The position numbers were made by a program, and so were the translations under genes. A stretch of DNA of 64,000 nt from positions 62,001-126,000 of the forward strand of contig CAWEWZ010000002.1 of NCBI GenBank assembly GCA_963812885.1. Direction: 5' to 3'. Of the stretch, positions 49,656 to 58,242 are shown in pieces. Within the stretch, counting starts at the first letter, position 1; each line of letters opens with the position of its first letter. The stretch comes from Bog-756 sp963812885. GTDB lineage: Bacteria > Actinomycetota > Acidimicrobiia > Acidimicrobiales > RAAP-2. Below the pieces are notes generated by a model that was not told the origin of the DNA, searched no databases, and saw only the letters and a list, made by a program, of their open reading frames with translations.

Positions 49656-52160
49656 TCAGTCCTTTTTTCCGGGGAGGATCCGGTAGACGTCGTAGACGGC
49701 GTCGAGATGCCGGATCAGGTTGAGGACCGACTCGAGATGACCGGGGTCGGCCAGCTCCACGTCGAACCGCATGCGGCTGATGCGGTCGGGATCGGTCTGG
49801 GTGTTGGCGCTCACGATGTTGAGGTGGTGCTCGGACACCACCTTGGTGACGTCGGTGAGCAGCCGCGACCGGTCGATGGCCACCACCTCGATGGTGGCCA
49901 CGAAGACGCCCGAGGACCGGTGGTCCCACTCGACCTCGATGAGGCGTTCACGCGACCGGCTGGCCAGCGATGCGGCATTGGCGCAGTCGGCGCGGTGCAC
50001 CGACACGCCCCGTCCCCGGGTCACGAACCCGACGATCTCGTCCCCGGGCACCGGCGTGCAGCACCGGGACAACCGCACCATCAGGTCGTCGAGACCCTCG
50101 ACGTAGACACCGACCGCCGAACCCCGGCCCGGCCGGGGCGCCGTGGGCTGCTGGCGGGCGGTGACCGGGAGCTGTTCCTCGTAGACCCCGCCCCGGAGGT
50201 CCCGCAGGACCCGTTGGGCCACGGCCCGGGCCGAGACCCGGTTGTCGCCGATGGCCGCGTGCAGGGCATCGAGGTCGGCATAGTTCATGGCCTTGGCCAG
50301 ATCGGCCAGGGCGTGCTCGGAGGCGAGCTTCTGGACCGGGAGCCCCTCACGGCGCAGTTCCTTGATCAGCTCGTCCCGGCCGACCTCGATGGCGTCCTCA
50401 CGTCGCTCACGCGAGAACCACTGGCGGATCTTGCTCCGGGCCCGAGACGATGCCACCATGCCCAGCCAGTCGCGGGAGGGGCCGGCGGTGGGGGCCTTGG
50501 AGGTGAAGATCTCCACCGTGTCGGCCGAGTTGAGGCGGGTGTCGAGCGGGACCAGGCGCCCGTTGACCTTGGCCCCGATGCACCGGTGGCCGACCTCGGT
50601 GTGGATGGAGTAGGCGAAGTCCACCGGGGTGGCGTTGGCGGTCAGAGCGATGACCTTGCCCTTCGGGGTGAAGACGTAGACCTCGTCCTCCTCGAGGTCC
50701 AGTTTGAGGGCCTCGAGGAACTCGATGGGGTCGGTGGTCTCGTTCTGGAAATCGACGATGCGCTGCATCCACTCGATCTCCGCCGTGGTCGACGAGGTCT
50801 CCTTGGCCAGGGCCAGCCGCTCGGCCCGGCGGTCGCGCTCGGCCAGCTCGGCGCGCTGGGCGGCGGTGACCGACGAGCTCTTCTTGCCGCCCTCGCCCTT
50901 GCCCTTGCCCTTGCCCTCGCCCTCGCCCTTGCCGGCGTCGGAGGGCCGCGACGAACCATCCTTCACCGCCGACTTGGCTCCCCGGACCTTGGTGGCCGTT
51001 CCCGAGTCCTTTCCGGCTTTGCCCCCGGCAGGCCGCACCGGGTTCTCCTTGTAGCCCCAGTGGGCGGCGATACCGTACTCGGCCCGCCGGTGCATCTCGT
51101 GGGTCCGGACCTGTACCTCGATGGGCTTGCCGTCGAGGCCGATCACGGTGGTGTGCAGCGACTGGTAGAGGTTGAACTTGGGCGAGTTGATGTAGTCCTT
51201 GAACCGACCCTGCACCGGGGGCCAGATGGCGTGGATCGACCCCAGGGCGGCCCAGCAGTCCTTCTCCGACTCGACGATGACCCGGATCCCGACCAGATCG
51301 AAGAGGTCGTCGAACTCCTTGCCCCGCACGACCATCTTCTCGTAGATGCTCCACAGGTGCTTCGGACGCCCGGTGACCTCGGCGTTGACCCCGGAGGCGG
51401 CCATCCGCTCCCGCACCGAGACCAGGACGCGGGCCAGGAACTCGTCGCGGAGGGGGGCCCGGCTGGCCACCATCTGCTCGATCTCCGCGTAGCGCTTGGG
51501 ATGGAGGGTGGCGAAGGCCAGGTCCTCGAGCTGCCACTTGACCTCCTGGATCCCCAGGCGGTGAGCCAGGGGGGCATAGATGTCGAGTGTCTCCTGGGCC
51601 GTGCGCCGCTGTTTCCACTCCGGCATCACCGACAGGGTGCGCATGTTGTGGAGGCGGTCGGCCAGCTTGATGATCAGCACCCGCCAGTCGTTGGCCATGG
51701 CCACCAACATCTTGCGCACGGTGGCTGCCTGCTGGGCTTCCTTCGAATCGAATTGGAGCCGGTCGAGCTTGGTCACCCCGTCGACGATGAGGGCCACCGA
51801 GGGGCCGAAGTCGCGCTCGATGACCTCCTTGGTGACCCCGGTGTCCTCCACCGCGTCGTGGAGGAGGGCGGCGGCCACCGTCTGGGCATCCAGCCCCAGG
51901 TCGGCGACGATGCCGGCCACGGCGATGGGATGGGTGACGTACGGCTCGCCCGACCGCCGCAGCTGGCCGGCGTGGGCCACCGTGGCCGTCTCCGCCGCCC
52001 GCACCATCAGGGAGGTGTCATCACCGGGGTGGCGGCGGAGGAACGACTGGAGGACCGGGGCCAAGAGGGCGGCTTCGGCGGCCGGCAGCGAGGAGCCGGC
52101 AACGTACTCCTCGACGTCCGTGGTCCCCCCTTCAGCAGGGACTGGTGTGGCCAAAGCCAT
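49656..52160 (-). CDS. relA: Bifunctional (p)ppGpp synthetase/hydrolase of the RelA/SpoT family
   Basis: Controls the stringent response. Complete, 834 residues. The HD hydrolase domain is intact (EPYVTHPIAVAGIVADLGL, AALLHDAVEDTGVTKEVIE, IIKLADRLHNMRTL), so both activities are expected. The synthetase domain has FDLVGIRVIVESEKDCWAAL, GRFKDYINSPKFNLYQSLHT and HRRAEYGIAAHWGYKENP; then follow TGS (VYVFTPKGKVIALTANATPV), a zinc-finger-like part (SRCCTPVPGDEIVGFVTRG) and ACT (GVFVATIEVVAIDRSRLLTD). Between synthetase and TGS lies an unusual basic linker with GKGEGEGKGKGKGEGGKK, encoded by a hexanucleotide repeat. The ATG at 52160 has TACCGT six bases upstream. Confidence 0.95.
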   Translation of the reverse strand: MALATPVPAEGGTTDVEEYVAGSSLPAAEAALLAPVLQSFLRRHPGDDTSLMVRAAETATVAHAGQLRRSGEPYVTHPIAVAGIVADLGLDAQTVAAALLHDAVEDTGVTKEVIERDFGPSVALIVDGVTKLDRLQFDSKEAQQAATVRKMLVAMANDWRVLIIKLADRLHNMRTLSVMPEWKQRRTAQETLDIYAPLAHRLGIQEVKWQLEDLAFATLHPKRYAEIEQMVASRAPLRDEFLARVLVSVRERMAASGVNAEVTGRPKHLWSIYEKMVVRGKEFDDLFDLVGIRVIVESEKDCWAALGSIHAIWPPVQGRFKDYINSPKFNLYQSLHTTVIGLDGKPIEVQVRTHEMHRRAEYGIAAHWGYKENPVRPAGGKAGKDSGTATKVRGAKSAVKDGSSRPSDAGKGEGEGKGKGKGEGGKKSSSVTAAQRAELAERDRRAERLALAKETSSTTAEIEWMQRIVDFQNETTDPIEFLEALKLDLEEDEVYVFTPKGKVIALTANATPVDFAYSIHTEVGHRCIGAKVNGRLVPLDTRLNSADTVEIFTSKAPTAGPSRDWLGMVASSRARSKIRQWFSRERREDAIEVGRDELIKELRREGLPVQKLASEHALADLAKAMNYADLDALHAAIGDNRVSARAVAQRVLRDLRGGVYEEQLPVTARQQPTAPRPGRGSAVGVYVEGLDDLMVRLSRCCTPVPGDEIVGFVTRGRGVSVHRADCANAASLASRSRERLIEVEWDHRSSGVFVATIEVVAIDRSRLLTDVTKVVSEHHLNIVSANTQTDPDRISRMRFDVELADPGHLESVLNLIRHLDAVYDVYRILPGKKD
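50889..50930 (-). repeat. Seven-unit hexanucleotide repeat in relA
   Basis: Seven units of GCCCTT or GCCCTC on the plus strand (AAGGGC/GAGGGC in the coding strand), encoding alternating Lys/Glu-Gly. It keeps the frame whatever the unit number. Confidence 0.9.
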
Positions 52161-52166
52161 CTCTAC

Positions 52167-52172
52167 ACGGTA
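52167..52172 (-). promoter_or_regulatory. Putative -10 hexamer TACCGT for relA
   Basis: Ends six bases before the relA ATG on the minus strand, in the 73-base gap after secF, suggesting an internal leaderless promoter for relA-hisS. Confidence 0.45.
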
Positions 52173-52233
52173 CCTGTCCACGCCCGCGCGATCGGTAGCT
52201 CTCGCCCGCACCGGCTCCGTCGGGGGAACCCGA

Positions 52234-53740
52234 TCAGCGGCGCTTGCCCTTCCCGCCCTTGCCCTTGCCCTTGCGGGGGCGGGGTGGCGGACGGGTGCCG
52301 GCCGGTCGGGTGGACCCCGATGCCGCGCGCCCTCCTCCGGTCGAGGACCGGGAACCGCCGGCCGAGGACCGGGCCCCGGCGGCCACCGGCTCGCCGGCAG
52401 CGGCTCCGCCGCCACCGCTCCCGGTCCCTCCCCGCCGGGACTTGGACCCGGCTCCGGGCCGGATCACGCCGGTGTTCTTGGTGGCGGACCGGCCCGACGC
52501 CCGACCGGTCGCTCCGGCGGCTCCGGCCATGGCCGCCGCCGCCGCCGGGGTCAGCACCGCGCCCCGCTCCCCACGGGTCTCGAGGCGCTGGCGGATGGTG
52601 GTGTAGCGGGGCTCGCGCTCCTTCATCATGGCCAGGAGGGGCGATGCGATGAAGATCGACGAGTAGGCACCGCTGGTCAGCCCGATGACCAGGGCCAGGC
52701 CGAAGTCCTGCAGCGAGGTCGCGCCGAGGAAGAACGAACCGACCACCAGCACCGAGAGGACGGGCACGATGGCCACCAACGAGGTGTTGATCGACCGGGC
52801 CAGCGTCTGGTTCATCGACAGGTTGACCATCTCGGAGTAGGTGATGCGACCGGAGGCGCCGAGTCCCTTCGAGTTCTCCCGTATTCGGTCGAAGACGACC
52901 ACGGTGTCGTAGAGCGAGTACCCGAGCACGGTGAGCACGGCGACCACCGTGTCCGGGGTCACCTGGAACCCGGCCAGCGAGTAGATGCCGACCGTGACCA
53001 GAATGTCGTGGATCACCGCCACGATGGCGGCCACGGCCATCTTGAATTCGAACCGGACCGAGATGTAGAGGGTCACGGCGATGAAGAAGATGATCAGCGC
53101 CTTGATGGCATCGCGGGTGACCTGCCCACCCCAGGTGGGACCGACGTCGTTGAAGTTGACGTTGTCGGGCGTGGTGTTGGCCGCCTTGGCCAGCGCATCC
53201 TGCACGTTGTTCTCGATGGCGTCTGCGCTGGGCCGGCGGCTTCGAGTTGAGGTCGACCGTCACCTGGATCTGCTTGCTGTGATTGATCTGGTTGGTCAGC
53301 TGGACCACGGTGGGCTGGGTGATCCCGGCCGACTCGGCCGCCGCCGTGGCCTGGGCCACGGTCAGCGTCGGGGAGGTGACCAACCACGACTGCCCGCCCT
53401 TGAAGTCGATGCCCTCGTTGAGGCCGCGGGTGCCGAGGGAGATGATCCCGAGCACGATGATGATGGCCGAGATGCCGAACCACCATTTCCGGTTGCCGAT
53501 GAAGTCGAACGAGGTCTCGCCCCGGTAGAGGCGGATGAGCACGTTGTGGCGCTTCTCGCCCCGCTCCTCACGCTCCTCCTCCTCGGCTGCGAACTCGAGC
53601 TCCTCGTCGAACGCCTCTTCGAGCTCGAGGGCGGCCTCGTCCTCGGGGGCCGCTCCGTCCTCGGGTAGCAGCCCGCCGTGGCCGTTGTCACCCCGCACCG
53701 GGCCGCCGGCCCCGGAGCCGTTGGATCGGCGCGGGCTCAC
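52234..53740 (-). CDS. secF: Protein translocase subunit SecF, with long charged tails (one frameshift)
   Basis: With SecD it uses the proton gradient to help SecYEG export. The membrane core is typical: FIGNRKWWFGISAIIIVLG, RGLNEGIDFKGGQSWLV, a frame change near 53225, then VTRDAIKALIIFFIAVTLYI, VRFEFKMAVAAIVAVIHDI, VTVGIYSLAGFQVTPDTVVA, TVLGYSLYDTVVVFDRIREN and GSFFLGATSLQDFGLALVIG. Total about 502 residues, clearly longer than ordinary SecF, because of an acidic N-terminal tail (ELEEAFDEELEFAAEEEERE) and a C-terminal glycine/arginine/lysine-rich tail ending RKGKGKGGKGKRR. The GTG at 53740 overlaps the secD stop (GTGA). Confidence 0.94.
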
Positions 53741-55259
53741 GGCGTGGCTCCCGCGGTCACGCCCAGACCACTGGCCACGCTCATGCTCCGGGCGTCGCTG
53801 CCGCTCCGGCTGCGCCCGAGCAGGATGACGAAGGGACGGGTGAAGAAGTAGGTGACGAAGACGTCGAGCAGGGTGGAGATCCCGAGGAACAGGGCGAAGC
53901 CCTTGACCGGGCCGATGGAGAACACGTAGAGGACCACCGCGCCCAACAGGGAGACGGCGTCGGCGGCCAGCACGGTGCGGAAGGCGCTGGCGAACCCCTT
54001 GTCCACGCTGCTCCGGATGGTCCGTCCGGACCGCGCCTCGTCTTTCAATCGTTCGAAGTAGACGATGTAGGAGTCGACGGTGATACCGATCGACACGATG
54101 ATGCCGATGACACCGGCCAGGTCGATGGTGGTGTTGAAGGCCTGGCCCAGTATCGAGATGATCGCCCACAGGAACGCCCCGGTCACGGCCAGGCCGGCCA
54201 CCACCACCACCCCCAACAACCGGTAGTAGAAGATGACGTACAACAGCACGAGGAGCAGGCCGGCCAACCCGGAGATGAGGCCGGCGTGGAGGGAGGCCTT
54301 GCCCAGGGTGGGCGAGACGGTCTCGACGGTGAGACGGTCCAGTTTGACGGGCAGGGCGCCGTAGGTGAACTCGGTGGCCAGGGTCTTGGCCTGGTCCTCG
54401 GTGAAGCCACCCGAAATCTGCACCTGTCCGTTGAACGGGGTGAACGACTCCTGGGTCGGCTGGGTGATCGGGGCCGAGATGACCTGACCGTCGAGGTCGA
54501 TGGCGATGATGGCGTGGAACTGCTGCTTGGCCAGGGTGTCCCACTGGGTGGAGCCGGGGCCGGTGAGCACCAGGTTGACCGCCCACTGCCCGTTGTTGAG
54601 CTGGGCGCTGGCCGACTTGACCGCGGTGCCGGTCATCTGGGCCGGCCCGAGCACGCATCGCGGAAAGCACCCGTTCTGGGCGGTGCCCGGCAGGATCACG
54701 GTGTCGGTCTTGCTGTCACTGAGGGGCGAGGTCGACTTGAAGGTGGCGAAGGCCGGGTCCTCGGCGATGTTGGTGTTGCTGGTGTAGCCGTTGGTGTTGC
54801 TCGAGTCGGGCGTGACCTGGAGGTTGGCCGCGGTCAATTGGGTGGTGGACGAACAGGTGGGCAGCGGCCCGGTCGAGGGCGGCTTCCCCTTGGCCACGGT
54901 GAACGCCGGTGCATAGCAGAGCGCCGGCCGGAACAGCAGCTGGGCGGTATTGCCCAGGGTCTTGAGGATCTGCTGGGTGTTCTTCTCACCGGGGATCTGC
55001 ACCGAGATCTGGTTCTTGCCCTGACTGGCCACGGTGGCACCGCTGGCCCCGGCGCTGACCCGGTCGTTGAGGATGGTGACGATGGTGTCGAGCTGGGCCT
55101 GGTTGACCGAGGTGTGGGTCTGGTAGACGACGGACAGCCCCCGTCGAGGTCGAGTCCGAGCTTCGGCGACCATCCCGACGCCAGGGTGGCGGTCAGGGCG
55201 ATGACCGCGATGGCGACCACTGAGAGCAGGCTGACCCACAGCGAGCGTTTGTTCTTCAT
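53737..55259 (-). CDS. secD: Protein translocase subunit SecD (one frameshift)
   Basis: About 507 residues with six membrane segments. The N-terminal helix LWVSLLSVVAIAVIALTATL precedes WSPKLGLDLDGG, where a G-run lacks one base near 55140; GLSVVYQTHTSVNQAQLDTI follows. The periplasmic P1 domain has LNDRVSAGASGATVASQGKN and ISVQIPGEKNTQQILKTLG; the C-terminal half has GGFTEDQAKTLATEFTYGAL, TVSPTLGKASLHAGLISG, GVIGIIVSIGITVDSYIVYF and RTIRSSVDKGFASAFRTVLA. The ATG at 55259 lies 6 bases after the yajC stop; coupled to secF. Confidence 0.95.
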
Positions 55260-55265
55260 GGTCGG

Positions 55266-55776
55266 TCAGGTGGCCGGCGGTGAGTCGGGATCATGGGTGT
55301 CGTCACCGCTCGGGTTGGCACCGCCGTGTCCGGCGGGGTGGTCTTCGGTCGAGCCAGTTCCGCTGGTCTGGTCCTCCTCGGGGTCGTCCTCGTCGGAGCC
55401 GTCGGCGAGCGCCGACGGTTCCTCGTCGTACTCCTCGTCGTCCTCGCCCTCGTCGGCTTCCACCGGTTCGGGTTCCTCCAGCTTGCGCAGCACGTACTGC
55501 TTGAGCACCACGAACGAGGCCCCGACGCTGGTCTCCAGCGTCACCCGGTCACCCTCGATGTCGATGATGTGGCCGACGATGCCCCCGGCGGTGAGGACCT
55601 CGTCGCCGACGTCGAAGCTCTTGGTCTGCTCCCGGAGCAGCTTGGCCTTGCGCTGCTGGGGACGGTAGATGAGGAAGTAGAAGCCGGCCGCGACCACCAC
55701 GAAGATCAACAGGACGGGGCTCGCCGCTGCTCTTCGGCTTCGCCGCCGCGGCCAGCAGAACCAGGGCAGCCGTCAT
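55266..55776 (-). CDS. yajC: Preprotein translocase subunit YajC with long acidic tail (one frameshift)
   Basis: Accessory subunit of SecDF. A start MTAALVLLAAAAKPKSSG leads, after a frame change near 55725, into the membrane helix LIFVVVAAGFYFLIYRPQQR and the family core VGDEVLTAGGIVGHIIDIEG and VTLETSVGASFVVLKQYVLR. The remaining 70 residues are strongly acidic (EPVEADEGEDDEEYDEEPS; SDEDDPEEDQTSGTG), longer than in most YajC. About 169 residues. The operon order yajC-secD-secF is standard. Confidence 0.92.
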
Positions 55777-55856
55777 CGATGATCAGGGAAGGGAATAGAG
55801 GTGGGCACAGCGGTCCGACTGTAGCCCAGGCCAGGCCGGGTGAGATGCCGGGCCCC

Positions 55857-56978
55857 TCAGGGTGCCCACACCTCGGCCGTCCGGGAGCGCAGGGCCTCGA
55901 AGGTGCCCCGCTCGATCGCCGTGCGGGCCTCGGCCATCAATCCGAGCACAAAGGCCAGGTTGTGGAGGCTGAGGAGCCGCCAGGCGGTGGGTTCACCCAC
56001 CATCAGCAGGTGGCGCAGGTACCCCCTCGACCAGCGGGCGCAGGTCGAGCAGGCGCACCCGGGATCGAGGGGGCGATCGTCACGGGCGTGCACGGCGTTG
56101 CGCAGGTTGAGACGACCGGTGCTGGTCAGCATCGACCCGTGCCGGGCCTGGCGGGTAGGGGCCACGCAGTCGAACTGGTCGACGCCGAGCGCGATCGCCT
56201 CCAGCATCCCCACCGGGTCCCCCACCCCCATCAGGTACCGGGGACGATCGGCGGGGAGATGGGGCACGGTGGCGGCGATGGCCTCGAGCATGGCCGGTCG
56301 GGGCTCGCCCACCGACAGACCGCCGATCCCGTAGCCGTCGAATTCGAGCTCGACGGTCCGCTGGGCGCTCTCCTTGCGCAACGCCTCATCGGTGCCGCCC
56401 TGCACGATCCCGAACAGGGCCTGGCCCTCGGGCTTGGCGTCGAGGCGCCGGTGGGCGGTCCGGGCCCGGGCCGCCCACGCCGCCGTCCGGTCGACCGCCA
56501 CCCGCAGGACCTCGGTCGACGCCGGCAGGCTGGCGCACACGTCGAGGACCATCTGGATGTCGGCGCCGATCAGGCCCTGGGCCTCGACGGCCGATTCCGG
56601 CGTCAGTCGGATCCGGTCACCGTCGTAGACCGAGGCAAAGGTCACGCCGTCGTCGTCGACCGCCGGCCGGAGCGAGTGGACCTGGTAGCCGCCGGAATCG
56701 GTCAGGGTGTGCCCGTCCCAGCCGGTGAACCGGTGCAGGCCGCCAAGGGCGGCGACGGTGTCGGCCCCGGGCCGGAGCAGGAGGTGGTACGTGTTGGCCA
56801 ACACCACCCCGGCCCCCAGGGACTCGAGATCGGCGCTGTCCAGCGCCTTGACCGCGCCCCGGGTCCCGACGGGCATGAACGCCGGGACGGGGTAGGACCC
56901 GCGCCGGGTGCGGACCACCCCGGTGCGCGCCGCGCCGTCGGTGGCGGTGATCTCGACCCGGACCGGCTCTCTCCTCAG
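55857..56978 (-). CDS. tgt: tRNA-guanine transglycosylase
   Basis: Exchanges guanine-34 of certain tRNAs for the queuosine precursor. About 373 residues. The N-terminus RTGVVRTRRGSYPVPAFMPV is followed by VVLANTYHLLLRPGADTVA, DGHTLTDSGGYQVHSL (catalytic aspartate), ALFGIVQGGTDEALRKES, LMGVGDPVGMLEAIALGVDQ and FDCVAPTRQARHGSML. Zinc ligands are in CACSTCARWSRGYLRHLL. The start is unresolved: no ATG, GTG or TTG fits; a CTG at 56978 overlaps the queA stop as CTGA, so either CTG is used or a start is hidden by an indel. Together with queA it shows that this organism makes queuosine or salvages preQ1. Confidence 0.94.
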   Translation of the reverse strand: MRREPVRVEITATDGAARTGVVRTRRGSYPVPAFMPVGTRGAVKALDSADLESLGAGVVLANTYHLLLRPGADTVAALGGLHRFTGWDGHTLTDSGGYQVHSLRPAVDDDGVTFASVYDGDRIRLTPESAVEAQGLIGADIQMVLDVCASLPASTEVLRVAVDRTAAWAARARTAHRRLDAKPEGQALFGIVQGGTDEALRKESAQRTVELEFDGYGIGGLSVGEPRPAMLEAIAATVPHLPADRPRYLMGVGDPVGMLEAIALGVDQFDCVAPTRQARHGSMLTSTGRLNLRNAVHARDDRPLDPGCACSTCARWSRGYLRHLLMVGEPTAWRLLSLHNLAFVLGLMAEARTAIERGTFEALRSRTAEVWAP

Positions 56979-58063
56979 CCCCGGCCCCGACCGGTCCGGC
57001 CCACCACCATGGCGTCGCCGAAGGACAGGAACCGGTAGTCCGCGCCGATGGCCGTGGCGTACAGCTCGCGCCACCGGGGTCCGCAGAAGGACTCGACCAG
57101 CAGCAGCAGGCTGGACCGGGGCAGGTGGAAGTTGGTGACCAGGACGTCGACCACCCGGAAGTCGAAGTGGCCGTGGATGTAGAGGTCGGTCCGGCCGGAC
57201 AGGACGCCGGTGGCCGCCGCCGACTCGAGGGCCCGTACTGCGGTGGTTCCCACCGCCACCACCCGGCCGGCCCGGGCGCACGCGGCCATGGTGGCGGCCG
57301 GAACCGCGTAGCGCTCGGAATGGATGACGTGCTCCTCGGCGGTGGCCGCGGTGACCGGACGGAAGGTGTCGAGGCCGATGGCCAGGTCCACGCGGGCGAC
57401 GGTCGCCCCGGCCCACCGACAGGCGTCGAGGAGCTCGGGGGTGAAGTGAAGACCAGCGGTGGGAGCGGCGGTGGACTGCTCGCCGAGCGCCCGGGGGGCC
57501 GAGTAGACGGTCTGGTAGCGGTCGGGATCGCCGAGGGTGTGGTGGATGTAGGGAGGGAGCGGCATGGTCCCGGCCCGTTCCACCACCGAAGGATCGATAA
57601 GAGTGATCAGGCGCCGTCCGTCGTCGGCTGCTCCCAGCTCGGCCCCGACCTCGACCACCGGGGGCCCGCCCTCGAACTCATGGAGCAGCGTCGGGGCGGG
57701 CAGGCGCCGGCCGGGCCGGACCAGCGCCTCCCAGTCCGACCCCGCCCCGGCCACGGGTTCGAGCAACAGCACCTCGGCGTGGCCGCCGGTGGACTTGACC
57801 AGACCCAGCCGGGCCGGCAGCACCCGGGTGTCGTTCACCACCAGCACGTCGCCCGGTCGCAGCAGGCGCGGGAGGTCGGCCATGGTGGGGTGGGCGACCG
57901 CCCCGTCGGCGCTGAGCTCGGGGGCCACCAGCAGGCGGGCCGCGCTGCGGGGCTCCACCGGCTCCTGGGCGATGAGCCGCGGGGGGAGGCCGTACTCGTA
58001 GGCGTCCATCGGGACGGAGGCCGCCGACACCGAGTCCCGAGTTGGCTCCGACATGTCCACCAT
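56975..58063 (-). CDS. queA: S-adenosylmethionine:tRNA ribosyltransferase-isomerase
   Basis: Builds epoxyqueuosine on tRNA by transferring ribosyl from SAM. Complete, 362 residues. Landmarks are MDAYEYGLPPRLIAQEPVEP, LRPGDVLVVNDTRVLPARLG, MPLPPYIHHTLGDPDRYQTV, AAPTAGLHFTPELLDACRW, VDLAIGLDTFRPVTA, IHSERYAVPAATMA and VVDVLVTNFHLPRSSLLLLV. ATG at 58063 or in-frame ATG at 58054. The upstream region holds an inverted repeat rather than the local -10 pattern. No other queuosine genes are in the window. Confidence 0.95.
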   Translation of the reverse strand: MVDMSEPTRDSVSAASVPMDAYEYGLPPRLIAQEPVEPRSAARLLVAPELSADGAVAHPTMADLPRLLRPGDVLVVNDTRVLPARLGLVKSTGGHAEVLLLEPVAGAGSDWEALVRPGRRLPAPTLLHEFEGGPPVVEVGAELGAADDGRRLITLIDPSVVERAGTMPLPPYIHHTLGDPDRYQTVYSAPRALGEQSTAAPTAGLHFTPELLDACRWAGATVARVDLAIGLDTFRPVTAATAEEHVIHSERYAVPAATMAACARAGRVVAVGTTAVRALESAAATGVLSGRTDLYIHGHFDFRVVDVLVTNFHLPRSSLLLLVESFCGPRWRELYATAIGADYRFLSFGDAMVVGRTGRGRG

Positions 58064-58242
58064 GGTGGCAGACCTGCTCAGGGGCGCCGGACAGCCTCAA
58101 CGGGCAGTATCGGCTGTCCGCGACGCTGTACTGAGGAAACAGCTCGGGACGGTCGGGCTGGAACATGCGTCGCAATACATCTGGGATGCCACCTCCCGGG
58201 GCGCCCGGGGCCGCATTCGGCGCCGAGGCACTGGCCGGGTGG
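58064..58242. other. Intergenic region between the DUF222-HNH gene and queA
   Basis: About 179 bases, the second longest gap. It contains the inverted repeat at 58088-58120. I see no supported gene, no match to a preQ1 riboswitch and no terminator with a T-run. The queA promoter should be here. Confidence 0.5.
58088..58120. promoter_or_regulatory. Inverted repeat in the queA upstream region
   Basis: Nine-base arms CGGACAGCC / GGCTGTCCG with a 15-base spacer, 25 bases before the queA ATG. It could be an operator or an mRNA hairpin controlling queA-tgt. Confidence 0.4.

Noticed and set aside
49377..52652. Open frame of 1091 codons on the plus strand opposite hisS, relA and secF
   Set aside because: It is the antisense shadow of high-GC codon usage; its translation has no recognisable motif and the minus strand encodes complete conserved proteins.
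58064..58242. preQ1 riboswitch upstream of queA
   Set aside because: No match to the short pseudoknot consensus that I know; only an inverted repeat of another type is seen.
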